Assembly (NCBI RefSeq): GCF_026626705.1
Contig: NZ_JAPNKC010000001.1
Coordinates: 744,001-808,000, forward strand
Direction: 5' to 3'
Source of the DNA: Pyxidicoccus sp. MSG2
Lineage (GTDB): Bacteria > Myxococcota > Myxococcia > Myxococcales > Myxococcaceae
Length of the DNA stretch: 64,000 nucleotides
A program made the position numbers and the translations under genes. Numbering within the stretch: position 1 is the stretch's first letter; the number at the start of each line of letters is the position of its first letter. Under the pieces are notes generated by a model. That model had not been told where the DNA came from, did not search any database, and saw only the letters and a list, made by a program, of their open reading frames with translations. This document shows, piece by piece, positions 38,057 through 46,962 of this stretch.

Positions 38057-40615
38057 TCAAGCAGCCGAGGAGGCTTCCGGTGACCCGGGTACGCCCGCCT
38101 GCTCCACGACCTCACGCCGGTAGTCGCACTCCTTGTTCGGGCAGGCGATGTAGGCACCGTCCCGCTTGGAGAACTTCTGCAGGAGGTACGGGGACGCGCA
38201 CTGCGGGCACTGCTCGGCCAGGGGCCTGTCCCACGCGGCGAACTTGCAGTCCGGGTAGCGGTTGCAGCCGAAGAAGATCTTCCCGCGGCCGCTGCGGCGC
38301 TCCGTGAGGTAGCCCTGCTTGCACTCCGGGCACCCCACGCCGATGGAGATGGGCTTGGACGTCTTGCAGTCCGGGTAGCCGGAGCAGGCCATGAAGCGCC
38401 CGAAGCGGCCGCGCTTGATGACCATGGGCCTGGCGCACTTCTCGCACTTCTCGTCCGTGGTCTCCTCCTCCACGATGACGATCTTCCCCTCGGCGTCCCG
38501 CTTGAAGTCCTTGGTGTTCTTGCAGTCGGGGTAGTTCGAGCAGGCGAGGAAGTGCCCCATCTTCCCGAACTTGATGACGAAGGGGTTGCCGCACTTCTCG
38601 CAGGAGATGTCGGTCTTGATCTCCTCGCGCTTGACGTCGCGCATCTCCGCCTTGGCCTTCTCGAGCGTCTCCTTGAAGGGCCCGTAGAAGTCGTGCAGCA
38701 CGGCCTTCCAGCTCGTGCCGCCCTCGGAGATCTGGTCCAGCTTCTCCTCCATGGTGGCGGTGAAGGTGACGTCCAGCTCGTGGGGGAAGTGCTTGACCAG
38801 CATCTCGTTGGTCATCTGCCCCAGGTCCGTGGGCCGGAAGCGCCCCTCCAGCTTCTCCACGTACTTCTTGTCCTGGATGGTGGAGAGGATGGCGGCGTAG
38901 GTGGACGGGCGGCCGATGCCGCGCTCTTCCAATTCCTTCACCAGCGTGGCCTCGCTGAAGCGCGGGGGCGGCTGGGTGAAGTGCTGCTCGTGGAGCAGCT
39001 TCTGGAGGGCCAGCTTCTCGCCCTCGGTGAGGAAGGGCAGCTCGCCGATGGCGTCCGCGCCATCCGCGCCCTCTTCACCGGCGGCCTTCGCCTTCTCCTT
39101 CTCGGCCTCCTCCTCGGGGGTGAGGCCCGCGCCGTAGACGGCCAGGTATCCGGCGAACTTCAGCGTGCTGCCCGAGGCGCGGAACGTGGCCCGGCCCGCG
39201 GAGATGTCCGCGCTCGTCTGGTCATACACGGCCGGCATCATCTGGCACGCCACGAAGCGGTTCCAGATGAGCTCGTAGAGGCGGAACATGTCCGACTCGC
39301 CCATGGCCTCGAAGAAGGGCCGCACGCGCTCGGGCGGGTACTCCAGGGACGTGGGGCGGATGGCCTCGTGCGCGTCCTGCGCGCTCTTCCGGGAGCGGTA
39401 CACCACGGGCTCGGCCGGCAGGAACTCCTTGCCGTACTTGCCGTCGATGAACTCGCGCACCTGCTTCACCGCGTCGTCCGACAGACGGGTGGAGTCCGTA
39501 CGCATGTACGTGATGAGCGCCGTCTGGCCCTCCTCGCCGAGGGGCACGCCCTCGTAGAGCTTCTGGGCCAGCGTCATCGTCTTCTTGGCGGTGAAGGACA
39601 GCCGGTTGGCGGCCTCCTGCTGCAGCTTGGAGGTGATGAACGGCGCGGGCGCGTTGCGGCGGCGCTCGCGGCGGTCCACCTTGGCCACCACGAACTCGGC
39701 CCCCTGGAGCTCGGCGACGAGCCCCTCGGTGGTGGCGCGGTCCTTCAGCTCCATCTTCTTGCCGTCCACCTTGGACAGCTTCGCCTTGAAGGGCGGCGGG
39801 CCGGCGGAACCGGCCAGCAGCGCGTCCAGCGACCAGTACTCCTCGGGGACGAAGGCCTTGATTTCGGCCTCGCGCTCCACGACGAGGCGCACCGCCACCG
39901 ACTGCACGCGGCCGGCGGACAGGCCCCGGCGGATCTTCTGCCAGAGCAGCGGGGAGATTTGATACCCCACCAACCGGTCGAGGATGCGGCGCGTCTGCTG
40001 CGAGTCGTAGTTGTCCTGGTTCAGCTGGCGCGGCTGGGCGATGGCCTCCTGGACGGCCTTCTTGGTGATTTCGTTGAAGGTCACCCGCATGGCGTCGGGG
40101 TGGGCGAGCTCTTCCTTGATGTGCCAGGCAATGGCCTCGCCCTCGCGGTCGGGGTCCGTCGCGAGGAAGACCTTGTCGGCGGACTTCGCCATCTTCTTGA
40201 GCTCGTTGAGCACCTTCTCCTTGCCCTTGATGACCTCGTACTCGGGCTGGAAGTCGTGCTCCACGTCGACGCCCATCTTGCTCTTGGGCAGATCCTTCAC
40301 GTGGCCCACGGAGGCCTTCACCGTGTAGCCGGAGCCCAGGTACTTCTTGATGGTCTTCGCCTTGGCGGGAGACTCCACCACCACGAGGTAGTGCGGGCCC
40401 TTGCCGCGGGGCGCGACTTCCTCGTCCGCGTCCGCATCCACGGTGGGCAGCTCGTCGTCGCCCTTCTTGCCGCGGCGGCGGGCCGCCGTCTTCTTCGCCT
40501 TGGCCGCCGGCTTCTTCTTGGCGGCCGTCTTCTTCTTGGCGGCCGCCTTGCGGGGCGACTTCGTCTCCTCCGCCGCCTCCGTCTCTTCCACCTGCTTCTT
40601 CGTCCGCGTGGCCAT
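38057..40615 (-). CDS. topA: DNA topoisomerase I with Lys/Ala-rich N-terminal extension
   Basis: An 852-residue type IA topoisomerase, which relaxes negative supercoils. The TOPRIM motif is VVVESPAKAKTIKKYLG (about residue 77), the catalytic Tyr lies in LITYMRTDSTRLS, and four C-terminal zinc ribbons are visible (each CxxC...NYPDC- or NKEC-like), the last ending near the C-terminus. Unlike E. coli TopA it has a roughly 75-residue N-terminal tail of KKTAAKKK-type repeats that resembles histone H1 tails and may enhance DNA binding. AGGAG precedes the ATG. It lies 11 bp downstream of dprA, the classic dprA-topA arrangement. Confidence 0.95.
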   Translation of the reverse strand: MATRTKKQVEETEAAEETKSPRKAAAKKKTAAKKKPAAKAKKTAARRRGKKGDDELPTVDADADEEVAPRGKGPHYLVVVESPAKAKTIKKYLGSGYTVKASVGHVKDLPKSKMGVDVEHDFQPEYEVIKGKEKVLNELKKMAKSADKVFLATDPDREGEAIAWHIKEELAHPDAMRVTFNEITKKAVQEAIAQPRQLNQDNYDSQQTRRILDRLVGYQISPLLWQKIRRGLSAGRVQSVAVRLVVEREAEIKAFVPEEYWSLDALLAGSAGPPPFKAKLSKVDGKKMELKDRATTEGLVAELQGAEFVVAKVDRRERRRNAPAPFITSKLQQEAANRLSFTAKKTMTLAQKLYEGVPLGEEGQTALITYMRTDSTRLSDDAVKQVREFIDGKYGKEFLPAEPVVYRSRKSAQDAHEAIRPTSLEYPPERVRPFFEAMGESDMFRLYELIWNRFVACQMMPAVYDQTSADISAGRATFRASGSTLKFAGYLAVYGAGLTPEEEAEKEKAKAAGEEGADGADAIGELPFLTEGEKLALQKLLHEQHFTQPPPRFSEATLVKELEERGIGRPSTYAAILSTIQDKKYVEKLEGRFRPTDLGQMTNEMLVKHFPHELDVTFTATMEEKLDQISEGGTSWKAVLHDFYGPFKETLEKAKAEMRDVKREEIKTDISCEKCGNPFVIKFGKMGHFLACSNYPDCKNTKDFKRDAEGKIVIVEEETTDEKCEKCARPMVIKRGRFGRFMACSGYPDCKTSKPISIGVGCPECKQGYLTERRSGRGKIFFGCNRYPDCKFAAWDRPLAEQCPQCASPYLLQKFSKRDGAYIACPNKECDYRREVVEQAGVPGSPEASSAA

Positions 40616-40626
40616 GACTCTCCTAC

Positions 40627-41748
40627 CTAGACCTTTTCGTACAGCTTGCCCGGGTGCTGGATGACCAGCCCCGTCAACTCCAGCTCCACCAGCGCGCCGG
40701 TGAGCGCCGCCGGTGAGAGGGTGCTGCCGACCAGCACCTCGTCAAATGTCCGGGGAACCCGGTCCAACACTCCATAAGTGCCCTTCGCTTCCGCGGAGAG
40801 CTCCTCCCACGAGGCCGTGTAGTCCGGCGGCCCCATGACTTCCGGCTGAACGCCCACCACCCTCCACACATCCTCCGGGCCCATGCAGGCGCTCGCATGC
40901 CCGTCCCGGAGCAGCTCGTTGCACCCCGCCGCCGCCACCTGCCTCACATCCCCGGGCAGCGCGAACACCGGCCGCCCCTGTGCCCGCCCCGCGTGGGCCG
41001 TGTATAGCGCCCCCGACTTCTTCCCCGCCCTCAACACCAGGACCACATCGGATGCGCCGGAGATGAGTCGGTTGCGGCGCGGGAAGGTGGTAACGCTCGC
41101 CCGGACCCCAGGTGGGAGCTCGCTGAAGAACACGCCTCCCCGCCCCAAAAAGTGAGGAAGCAGGCGGGCTTGCGCCGGGTCCAACGCATCCAGGGCAGAC
41201 CCCAGGAAGGCCCACGTCTCCCCGCCCACATCCAGCGCGCCCCAGTGGCACGCCTGGTCCACCCCCACCGCGGCCCCGGACACCACGCCCACCCCCGCCC
41301 CCGCCACCTTCCTCGCGAAGTCCCGGGCAAAGGGCAGGAAGCCGTGGTCCGGATGGCGGCTGCCCACCATGGCCACCCGGCGCCGGGGCAGCCCCGGACG
41401 CCCCCGGTAGAAGAGCAGCGGAGGCGCGTCCTCCACCTCCCGCAGGCGGTCCGGATAGGTGTGCTGGCCGGAGAAGGCCACGCCCATGGCCACCCGGCGG
41501 CAGGCCTCCAGCACGCGCTCCGCCAGCGGAGGGAGCGTGTCCACCGCCGCCAGCCGTCTGCGCACCTGTGGGGAGACCGGCGCCTGGGACACCCAGTCCC
41601 GTACAGGGACGGAGGCGAGCGCCGCGAGACTTCCATCCGCGAAGGCGCGCAGGGCGGCCAGCGTCCTCGGCCCCAGGCCGGGAACGGCCCAGAGCGCCAG
41701 GCACGCCTGCTGCTCCGCCGTGAGGCTGTCCGTCTCAGCGTCCGCCAT
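40627..41748 (-). CDS. dprA: DNA-processing protein DprA
   Basis: A 373-residue DprA/Smf, which loads RecA onto incoming single-stranded DNA in natural transformation. A helical SAM-like N-terminal domain (VPGLGPRTLAALRAFA) precedes the Rossmann core with AMVGSRHPDHGF, VVSGAAVGVDQACHWGAL and FPRRNRLISGASDVVLVL, and a winged-helix C-terminal domain ends the protein. A GTG 24 bases upstream is an alternative start; ATG with GGGGA is preferred. Myxococci are known to be naturally transformable, so it may be functional for competence as well as recombination. Confidence 0.94.
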   Translation of the reverse strand: MADAETDSLTAEQQACLALWAVPGLGPRTLAALRAFADGSLAALASVPVRDWVSQAPVSPQVRRRLAAVDTLPPLAERVLEACRRVAMGVAFSGQHTYPDRLREVEDAPPLLFYRGRPGLPRRRVAMVGSRHPDHGFLPFARDFARKVAGAGVGVVSGAAVGVDQACHWGALDVGGETWAFLGSALDALDPAQARLLPHFLGRGGVFFSELPPGVRASVTTFPRRNRLISGASDVVLVLRAGKKSGALYTAHAGRAQGRPVFALPGDVRQVAAAGCNELLRDGHASACMGPEDVWRVVGVQPEVMGPPDYTASWEELSAEAKGTYGVLDRVPRTFDEVLVGSTLSPAALTGALVELELTGLVIQHPGKLYEKV

Positions 41749-41843
41749 ACCCGTCCCCTGCCCGTTTCCCACCTATATAGAAGATGGGTCCCCGGGAGGG
41801 GCGCGACACATAGACACCGGACCGCCACCGGTCAAGCACTCAG

Positions 41844-41863
41844 CCCCTCCACTGGCGGAGGGG
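41844..41863 (-). terminator. Hairpin downstream of the LysM gene
   Basis: CCCCTCC (41844-41850) pairs with GGAGGGG (41857-41863) across a 6-base loop, about 45 bp after the LysM gene stop and before dprA. There is no T-tract, but it sits at an operon boundary. Confidence 0.4.
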
Positions 41864-41907
41864 ATGCACATTTCCTGCCGGGTTCCGGGCTCTCGGGCCC
41901 CGGGAGT

Positions 41908-43116
41908 TCAGCGGCTGGCGGTGGGCTCGCCGACGCGCATGACGGCGCGGTCGCCGGGAACGAGCTCTTCCATGGAGCGCGTCATGAGGCAGTTGGAGGT
42001 GCGCTCCTTCACCTCGGTCACCATGCAGGTGCCGATGTTCTCCCAGGGGAAGCGCTTCTCGTTGGCGGTGAGCGGCTTCGCCTCCTGGCCGAGCACCTGG
42101 AGGGACGGGTCGCCCTGGCGGAGGATGGTGAAGGTGTTGCCCAGCTGGACGCCGTCCGCGCTGCCCCGGTCCACCACCACCGTGTGGAACTCGCCGAGCA
42201 GCGTCAGGTACGGCACCAGCGCGGTGATGACGGTGGCCTGCAGCTCCTTCGCGTTGGCCTTCGGGGCCACGCGCTCGGTGAGGCGCTCGCCGACGGGGCC
42301 CACCAGGTCGCCGCGCTCCATGCCGTCCCACGTGTCCACCACCTGCGCGGTGACGACGTTGTCGCTCACGCGAATCACGCGCAGCGTGCCGAGGAAGTCG
42401 GTGAGGTAGCCCAGCTTCTTCTTCGTCACCGGGTGCTGGACGGCCTGGGTGGTGTGGTAGACGACGTAGCGGTCCCCCACCTTGGCGCTGCCCTTCTTCT
42501 TGAAGCGCACGTAGGCGGTGTCCGGGAAGGACAGCATCAGCGCGCCGGAGGACGAGCCCTCGATCCGGCCGGCCTCGTCCAGCTCGCGCTGGGTGACGAA
42601 GCCCTGGGTCGTCACCGGGCGCGCGGCCGACACGTCGTAGCCAATCTTCCCCGTCACCGTCACCAGGTCGCCGCCGCTCATCTCGGTGGGCGCCGTCACG
42701 TCCTCGGCGGCAATCTCCGTGCCCACGCGGGTGGGCACCTCTTCGCCCGAGGCGAAGAAGCGCACCTGGTTGCCCGGGTAGATCCAATGCGGGTTGGCGA
42801 TCTCCGGGTTGTAGGCCCAGACCTTCGGCCAGTACCAGGGGCTGCCCAGGTAGCGCTGGGACAGGTCCCAGAGCGTGTCACCGTCCTGCACGGAGTGGAC
42901 CTCGCCCGGGGCGCTCTCGCGGCCCTTGGGCGTGCCCGGCGGGACGGACACGGTGCCCTGGGGGCGCTCGGGGGCCTCGTCCATGACCTCGGCGCCCTCC
43001 GTCTCGCTGCCGGTGTCCTGGTCCTGCTCCTCCGTGCCCTCCTGCTGGGCGCGCGCGCTCCAGGCCGGCGCGACGGCGAGGCTCAACATCAGCGAGGTGA
43101 GGATCCGGGAGCGCAT
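41908..43116 (-). CDS. Exported LysM-domain protein
   Basis: A 402-residue exported protein with a signal peptide (about residues 1-23, MRSRILTSLMLSLAVAPAWSA). An acidic linker (EEQDQDTGSETEGAEVMDEA) leads to a LysM domain (about residues 73-118, HSVQDGDTLWDLSQRYL and WAYNPEIANPHWIYPGNQV), which binds peptidoglycan glycans. The remainder (about 130-400) is a beta-rich region with ALMLSFPDTAYVRF and DRYVVYHTTQAV strands and a periodic GxxxG pattern. AAGGA precedes the start. It follows a TPR lipoprotein gene by 26 bp, so the two probably act together in the cell wall. Confidence 0.87.
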   Translation of the reverse strand: MRSRILTSLMLSLAVAPAWSARAQQEGTEEQDQDTGSETEGAEVMDEAPERPQGTVSVPPGTPKGRESAPGEVHSVQDGDTLWDLSQRYLGSPWYWPKVWAYNPEIANPHWIYPGNQVRFFASGEEVPTRVGTEIAAEDVTAPTEMSGGDLVTVTGKIGYDVSAARPVTTQGFVTQRELDEAGRIEGSSSGALMLSFPDTAYVRFKKKGSAKVGDRYVVYHTTQAVQHPVTKKKLGYLTDFLGTLRVIRVSDNVVTAQVVDTWDGMERGDLVGPVGERLTERVAPKANAKELQATVITALVPYLTLLGEFHTVVVDRGSADGVQLGNTFTILRQGDPSLQVLGQEAKPLTANEKRFPWENIGTCMVTEVKERTSNCLMTRSMEELVPGDRAVMRVGEPTASR

Positions 43117-43142
43117 CGCACGACGTCCTTTCGAAAGAGCCT

Positions 43143-43988
43143 TCACTGCGGGAGCGCGGCGAGCCGCTGCTCCGCCTGCGTGGCGGCGGCCGTCCCCGGG
43201 AACTGGGTGACGACGCGGGTGTAGAGCGCCTTGGCATCCGCGGCCTGGTTCAGCCGCATCCGGCACTCGGCGAGCCGGAGCATGCTGTCCAGCATGGCAT
43301 CCCCGGCGGGATAGGTCTTGATGAGCCGCTCGAACGTCCGCGCGGCGTCCTTGAACTCGCTGAGGCCGATCAGCCCGAGCCCGCTGAAGTACAGCGCGTT
43401 GTCGGCGCGAGGGTGGCGCGGATTCTCCTCCGCGAAGCGGCGCAGGCGCTCCACGCCGCCCTCCACGTTGCCGGTACGCAAGAGCGACACGGCCTTGTCG
43501 TACTCGGCGTCGAGCACGTCCGGGTCCTTCGCGTCCGCGTCGTCGTCGCGCGAGGCGACCACGGTGGCGGCCTCGCCGCCCGAGGCGGCCGCGGCCCCTT
43601 CCGGCACGGCGCTGATGAACATCTCCATCTGCTCCGTGTCCGGCTCCACCACGGGCACCGCGGTGGGCAGCTTCGGCGCGGGCTCGTTGCGCGGCTTGAG
43701 CTTCACCACCGCCAGCTCCGGCGTGGTGCCCAGGCCGTCTCCAGAAGCGCTGGCGTCCGCGGGCGTGGCGCGCGCGGGGGCACCACTCGTACGGGCCTTC
43801 TCCACCGCGTCGTGCGCCTCCAGTCGCTGCAGGCGCTCGGTCAGCCGGGCCTGCGTCTCGCGCAGGGCCTGCACCTCCGCTCGCAGCGCCCCCACGTCCG
43901 CCTGGCTGGCGGCGTTGGAGGCGCAAGCGCTCATCACGCACAGGGGCGCGGCGGCGAGCAGGCGGAAGATGACGGAGCGCGCGGGCAC
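43143..43988 (-). CDS. YbgF/TPR-type lipoprotein
   Basis: A 281-residue predicted lipoprotein starting at GTG: RLLAAAPLCVMSAC is a short signal with lipobox. A coiled coil follows (about 30-65, EVQALRETQARLTERLQRLE), then an unstructured linker, and a C-terminal TPR solenoid of about 130 residues (AEYDKAVSLLRTGNVEGGVERL, RHPRADNALYFSGLGL, AARTFERLIKTYPAGDAMLD). This coiled-coil plus TPR layout is that of YbgF/CpoB, which links peptidoglycan synthesis with the Tol complex. It lies upstream of the LysM gene; a TolQRR operon is 5.2 kb further on, not adjacent. Confidence 0.8.
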   Translation of the reverse strand: MPARSVIFRLLAAAPLCVMSACASNAASQADVGALRAEVQALRETQARLTERLQRLEAHDAVEKARTSGAPARATPADASASGDGLGTTPELAVVKLKPRNEPAPKLPTAVPVVEPDTEQMEMFISAVPEGAAAASGGEAATVVASRDDDADAKDPDVLDAEYDKAVSLLRTGNVEGGVERLRRFAEENPRHPRADNALYFSGLGLIGLSEFKDAARTFERLIKTYPAGDAMLDSMLRLAECRMRLNQAADAKALYTRVVTQFPGTAAATQAEQRLAALPQ

Positions 43989-44070
43989 GGGCCTCTTCGG
44001 ACGGGGATCACCCCGAGGATAGGAAGGCCCGTCGGAGAGCGTCAAGAAAACGGCCGGCGCCGCTCGGGGG

Positions 44071-44829
44071 CTAGAAGCGGTGTACCACGTAGTTGAGGTG
44101 GCGTCCGGTGCGCCCCGCGTCGCGGCGGTGGGAGAAGAAGCGCTCGGGCTCACATGCGGTACAGGCCGGTAGCACGTCCACGTGCGCCGGCTTCAGCCCC
44201 GCGCGCAGCAGCGTCAGCCGCACCGCCCGTGTCAGGTCCAGCTTCACCGCGCCGCCAGCGGCCTCCACCACTTCAGCACCGAAGCGGGCGGTGAAGCGCT
44301 GGCCCAATTCTCCGGACACCTCGTAGCAGCAGCGCTGGATGCAGGGCCCCACCGCCGCGAGCAACCGCTCCGGCCGCGCGCCCTTCGCCACCAGCGCCTC
44401 CACCGCCCGCGCGCTGATGTCCGCGTCCGTGCCCCGCCACCCCGAGTGCACCGCCGCCACGCGCTGTCCGTCCGGGTCCACCAGCAGCACCGGCACGCAG
44501 TCCGCCGTGCCCACCGCCACCCACGTGCCAGGCGCCTCCGTCCAAAGCGCATCCGCCTCGCCCTCCACCGGCCGCAAGGCCTCCCCTTCCCCGCCCCGCG
44601 CCTCCAGCACCCGGTCGCCATGCACCTGTGACACGCGGCACAGCGCGCCCAGCGGAGCCCCGGCGCCCGTGGCCAGCCGGCGGAGGTTCTCCAGCACCTT
44701 CTCCTGCGCGTCGCCGGTGGAGAAGCCCAGGTTGAGCGACGCGTACGGCCCCTCCGAAACGCCTCCCGCGCGGGTGGCGAAGCCATGGGGAACGGGCAGC
44801 AGCGAGGACGTCAGGAACGCGGTCGACAT
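44071..44829 (-). CDS. pgeF: Multicopper polyphenol oxidase family (PgeF/YfiH)
   Basis: A 252-residue protein of the DUF152/YfiH laccase-like family, which in E. coli (PgeF) corrects mislinked muropeptides during peptidoglycan synthesis. The family motifs are visible in order: RVSQVHGDRVL, TADCVPVLLVD, AVHSGWRGT, the Cys/His-containing GPCIQRCCYEVSGEL, TACEPERFFSHRRD and GRTGRHLNYV. It is the first gene of a minus-strand run with a YbgF-like lipoprotein and a LysM protein, which suits a role in cell-wall quality control. Earlier naming as a polyphenol oxidase is probably a family side activity. Confidence 0.87.
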   Translation of the reverse strand: MSTAFLTSSLLPVPHGFATRAGGVSEGPYASLNLGFSTGDAQEKVLENLRRLATGAGAPLGALCRVSQVHGDRVLEARGGEGEALRPVEGEADALWTEAPGTWVAVGTADCVPVLLVDPDGQRVAAVHSGWRGTDADISARAVEALVAKGARPERLLAAVGPCIQRCCYEVSGELGQRFTARFGAEVVEAAGGAVKLDLTRAVRLTLLRAGLKPAHVDVLPACTACEPERFFSHRRDAGRTGRHLNYVVHRF

Positions 44830-44921
44830 GCGACTCCGGGAGAGGCCAGCAACCCGCTGATGACGGGACGCAGCAAAGGAAGCAACACCACCGGAACAGG
44901 AAAATTCTTGTCCCGGTACGT

Positions 44922-44950
44922 TTGACAGTCCGCGTCAGCCAATTGACAAT
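44922..44950 (+). promoter_or_regulatory. Candidate sigma-70-type promoter of the diguanylate cyclase
   Basis: TTGACA (44922-44927) lies 17 bases from GACAAT (44945-44950), a perfect -35 with a four-of-six -10. A second TTGACA overlaps at 44943, and TTTAAT sits at 44975-44980. This 60-bp AT-richer patch is the only such block in the divergent gap before the cyclase gene at 45011. Confidence 0.45.
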
Positions 44951-45010
44951 TCCGATGGAAGTTCGTGAAACAAGTTTAATCCACCGCTGCGGAGAGCTGC
45001 GAACAAGCGC

Positions 45011-46945
45011 ATGCCCCTGGGTCCCGACACTGTTGGCAGGAAGCTCCTGTGGAGCATCGCCCTGCCGGGGCTGGTGGTGGCGTTGCTGGGCGTGGGCCAC
45101 TTCTGGCGCGAGGCGCAGGTGGCGGTGCAGGACGCGACGCAGGTGGAGTCGCTGGCGCTGGCGGAGTTCGTCGCCTCCACCTTCACGCTTCCGCAGGCGC
45201 CGGGCGCATCCAAGGCCCACGCGGCGGTGGCGGAGGTGCTGAGCTCGGACACGCGCCTGTTCCGCTCGGTGGAGGACGCGCGGGTGCTGACGCCGGACGG
45301 GCACATCCGCTGGTCCCGCCGGCCGGACGAGGTGGGCCAGGAGCATGCGGAGGCCAAACGGCTGACGGCGCCCGGGCCGGAGGCGGCACGCTCCGTGGAC
45401 GGGGTGACGGAGGTGGTGCGGCCGCTGGGCGGTCCCGAGTGCGGCAGCTGCCACTCGGAGGGCGAGGTGCCCGGCGCGAGCGTCCTGCAGATGCGCGTGG
45501 CGGAGCCGACGCTGCACCAGCAGCTCACGGAGATGTTCCGCGGCGCGCTGGGCGCCATGGTGCTGTTCATCGTGCTGCTGGCGTTCATCACCGCGCTGGC
45601 GCTGCACTTCAACCTCACCCGCCCGCTGCACAAGCTGAGCGCGGCCATGGGGCGCGCGGAGGCGGGCGACCTGCTGGTGCGCGCGGACGCGCGGGGCACG
45701 GACGAGCTGTCCCGGCTGGGCGCGGCCTTCAACCAGATGCTGGCGCGGCTCACCGCGATGAAGGCGGAGGAAATCGACACCCACCGGGACCTCGCGGTGG
45801 TGAAGGAGAAGCTCGCCCTCAAGGAGGAGCTGGAGGGACGCCTGCGCGAGCTGTCGCTGCTCTTCGACGTGGCGCGCTCGCTCAACGCCACGCTGGAGCT
45901 GGACGAGCTGCTGGAGGCCGTCACCCGGCTGGTGGTGGAGCGGCTCCAGATTCCGGACTTCTCCATCATGCTCCTCAACGTGGAGGGGCTGCTGGAGGTG
46001 AAGCACGCGTGGCCGGAGGGCCGCGCGGCCGAGGGGCTCACCTTCGCGCTGGGCGAGGGCGCGTGCGGGCGCGCGGCCCAGACGCTCAAGGCGGTGTACC
46101 TGCCGGACCTGGGTGACCGCACCAGCATCTTCGCGCGGCGCGGCCTGGTGGAGGGCGCGGTGGACACGGGCGCGCTGCTGGCGGTGCCCATGGTGCACAT
46201 GGGCACGCTGTTGGGGGTGATGAACTTCCAGCGCCCCGAGGTGGCCAGCTTCTCCGCGGAGGAAATCGAGCTGCTGACAGCCGTCGCGGACCTGGCGGCC
46301 ACGGCGGTGAAGAACGCGCGGCTGCACGCGGAGACGGTGAAGCTCACCATGACGGACCCGCTCACCGGCGTGCCCAACCGGCGCCACCTCTTCCAGCGCA
46401 TGGAGCTGGAGCTGGCGCGGGCGCAGCGCTTCGGCGTCCCGCTGGCGCTGCTGATGGTGGACGTGGACCACTTCAAGCGCCTCAACGACGTGGCGGGCCA
46501 CCGGGTGGGCGACGAGACGCTGCGCCGCGTGTGCGACGCGCTCCGGCTGCGCGTGCGCAAGGTGGACACGCTGGCGCGCTACGGCGGCGAGGAGTTCGTC
46601 CTGCTGTTGCCCCAGGCCTCCAAGGAGGACGCGGTGGAGGTGGCGGAGAAGCTGCGCCGCGCGGTGGCGGACAACGTGCTGCTGTCCCAGCCCGGCCTGC
46701 CCGGCAACCACGTCACCGTGTCCGTGGGCGTGGCCCACTACCCCACCGACGCCGCCACCCAGGAAGAGCTGGTGGACTGCGCCGACGCGGCCCTCTATTG
46801 CAGCAAGCGCACGGGCCGCAACCGCACCACCCCGTACGAGTCCGGCATGGAGATGCACCCCGGCCGCGAGCGCGGCCCCCACTCCCCTCCCGCCGACGTG
46901 CCCGCCGCCACCACCACCACGCCGGGTGGCGTGGCCAAGGCGTAG
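45011..46945 (+). CDS. Heme-c-motif sensor diguanylate cyclase (GAF-GGDEF)
   Basis: A 644-residue membrane protein. Residues about 10-30 form TM1; the periplasmic sensor (about 31-177) contains C144-G-S-C-H148, a c-type heme attachment site; TM2 is about 178-200 (GALGAMVLFIVLLAFITALA), then a HAMP domain (to about 255), a GAF domain (about 290-440) and a GGDEF domain (about 455-615). The active-site GGEEF is intact (near residue 527) and the inhibitory RxxD (RKVD) lies five residues before it. It should make c-di-GMP in response to a redox or gas signal sensed by the heme and a second ligand sensed by GAF. The layout resembles DUF3365/Tll0287-type sensors. Confidence 0.87.
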   Translation: MPLGPDTVGRKLLWSIALPGLVVALLGVGHFWREAQVAVQDATQVESLALAEFVASTFTLPQAPGASKAHAAVAEVLSSDTRLFRSVEDARVLTPDGHIRWSRRPDEVGQEHAEAKRLTAPGPEAARSVDGVTEVVRPLGGPECGSCHSEGEVPGASVLQMRVAEPTLHQQLTEMFRGALGAMVLFIVLLAFITALALHFNLTRPLHKLSAAMGRAEAGDLLVRADARGTDELSRLGAAFNQMLARLTAMKAEEIDTHRDLAVVKEKLALKEELEGRLRELSLLFDVARSLNATLELDELLEAVTRLVVERLQIPDFSIMLLNVEGLLEVKHAWPEGRAAEGLTFALGEGACGRAAQTLKAVYLPDLGDRTSIFARRGLVEGAVDTGALLAVPMVHMGTLLGVMNFQRPEVASFSAEEIELLTAVADLAATAVKNARLHAETVKLTMTDPLTGVPNRRHLFQRMELELARAQRFGVPLALLMVDVDHFKRLNDVAGHRVGDETLRRVCDALRLRVRKVDTLARYGGEEFVLLLPQASKEDAVEVAEKLRRAVADNVLLSQPGLPGNHVTVSVGVAHYPTDAATQEELVDCADAALYCSKRTGRNRTTPYESGMEMHPGRERGPHSPPADVPAATTTTPGGVAKA

Positions 46946-46962
46946 GCGCGCGCGCCGTCAGC

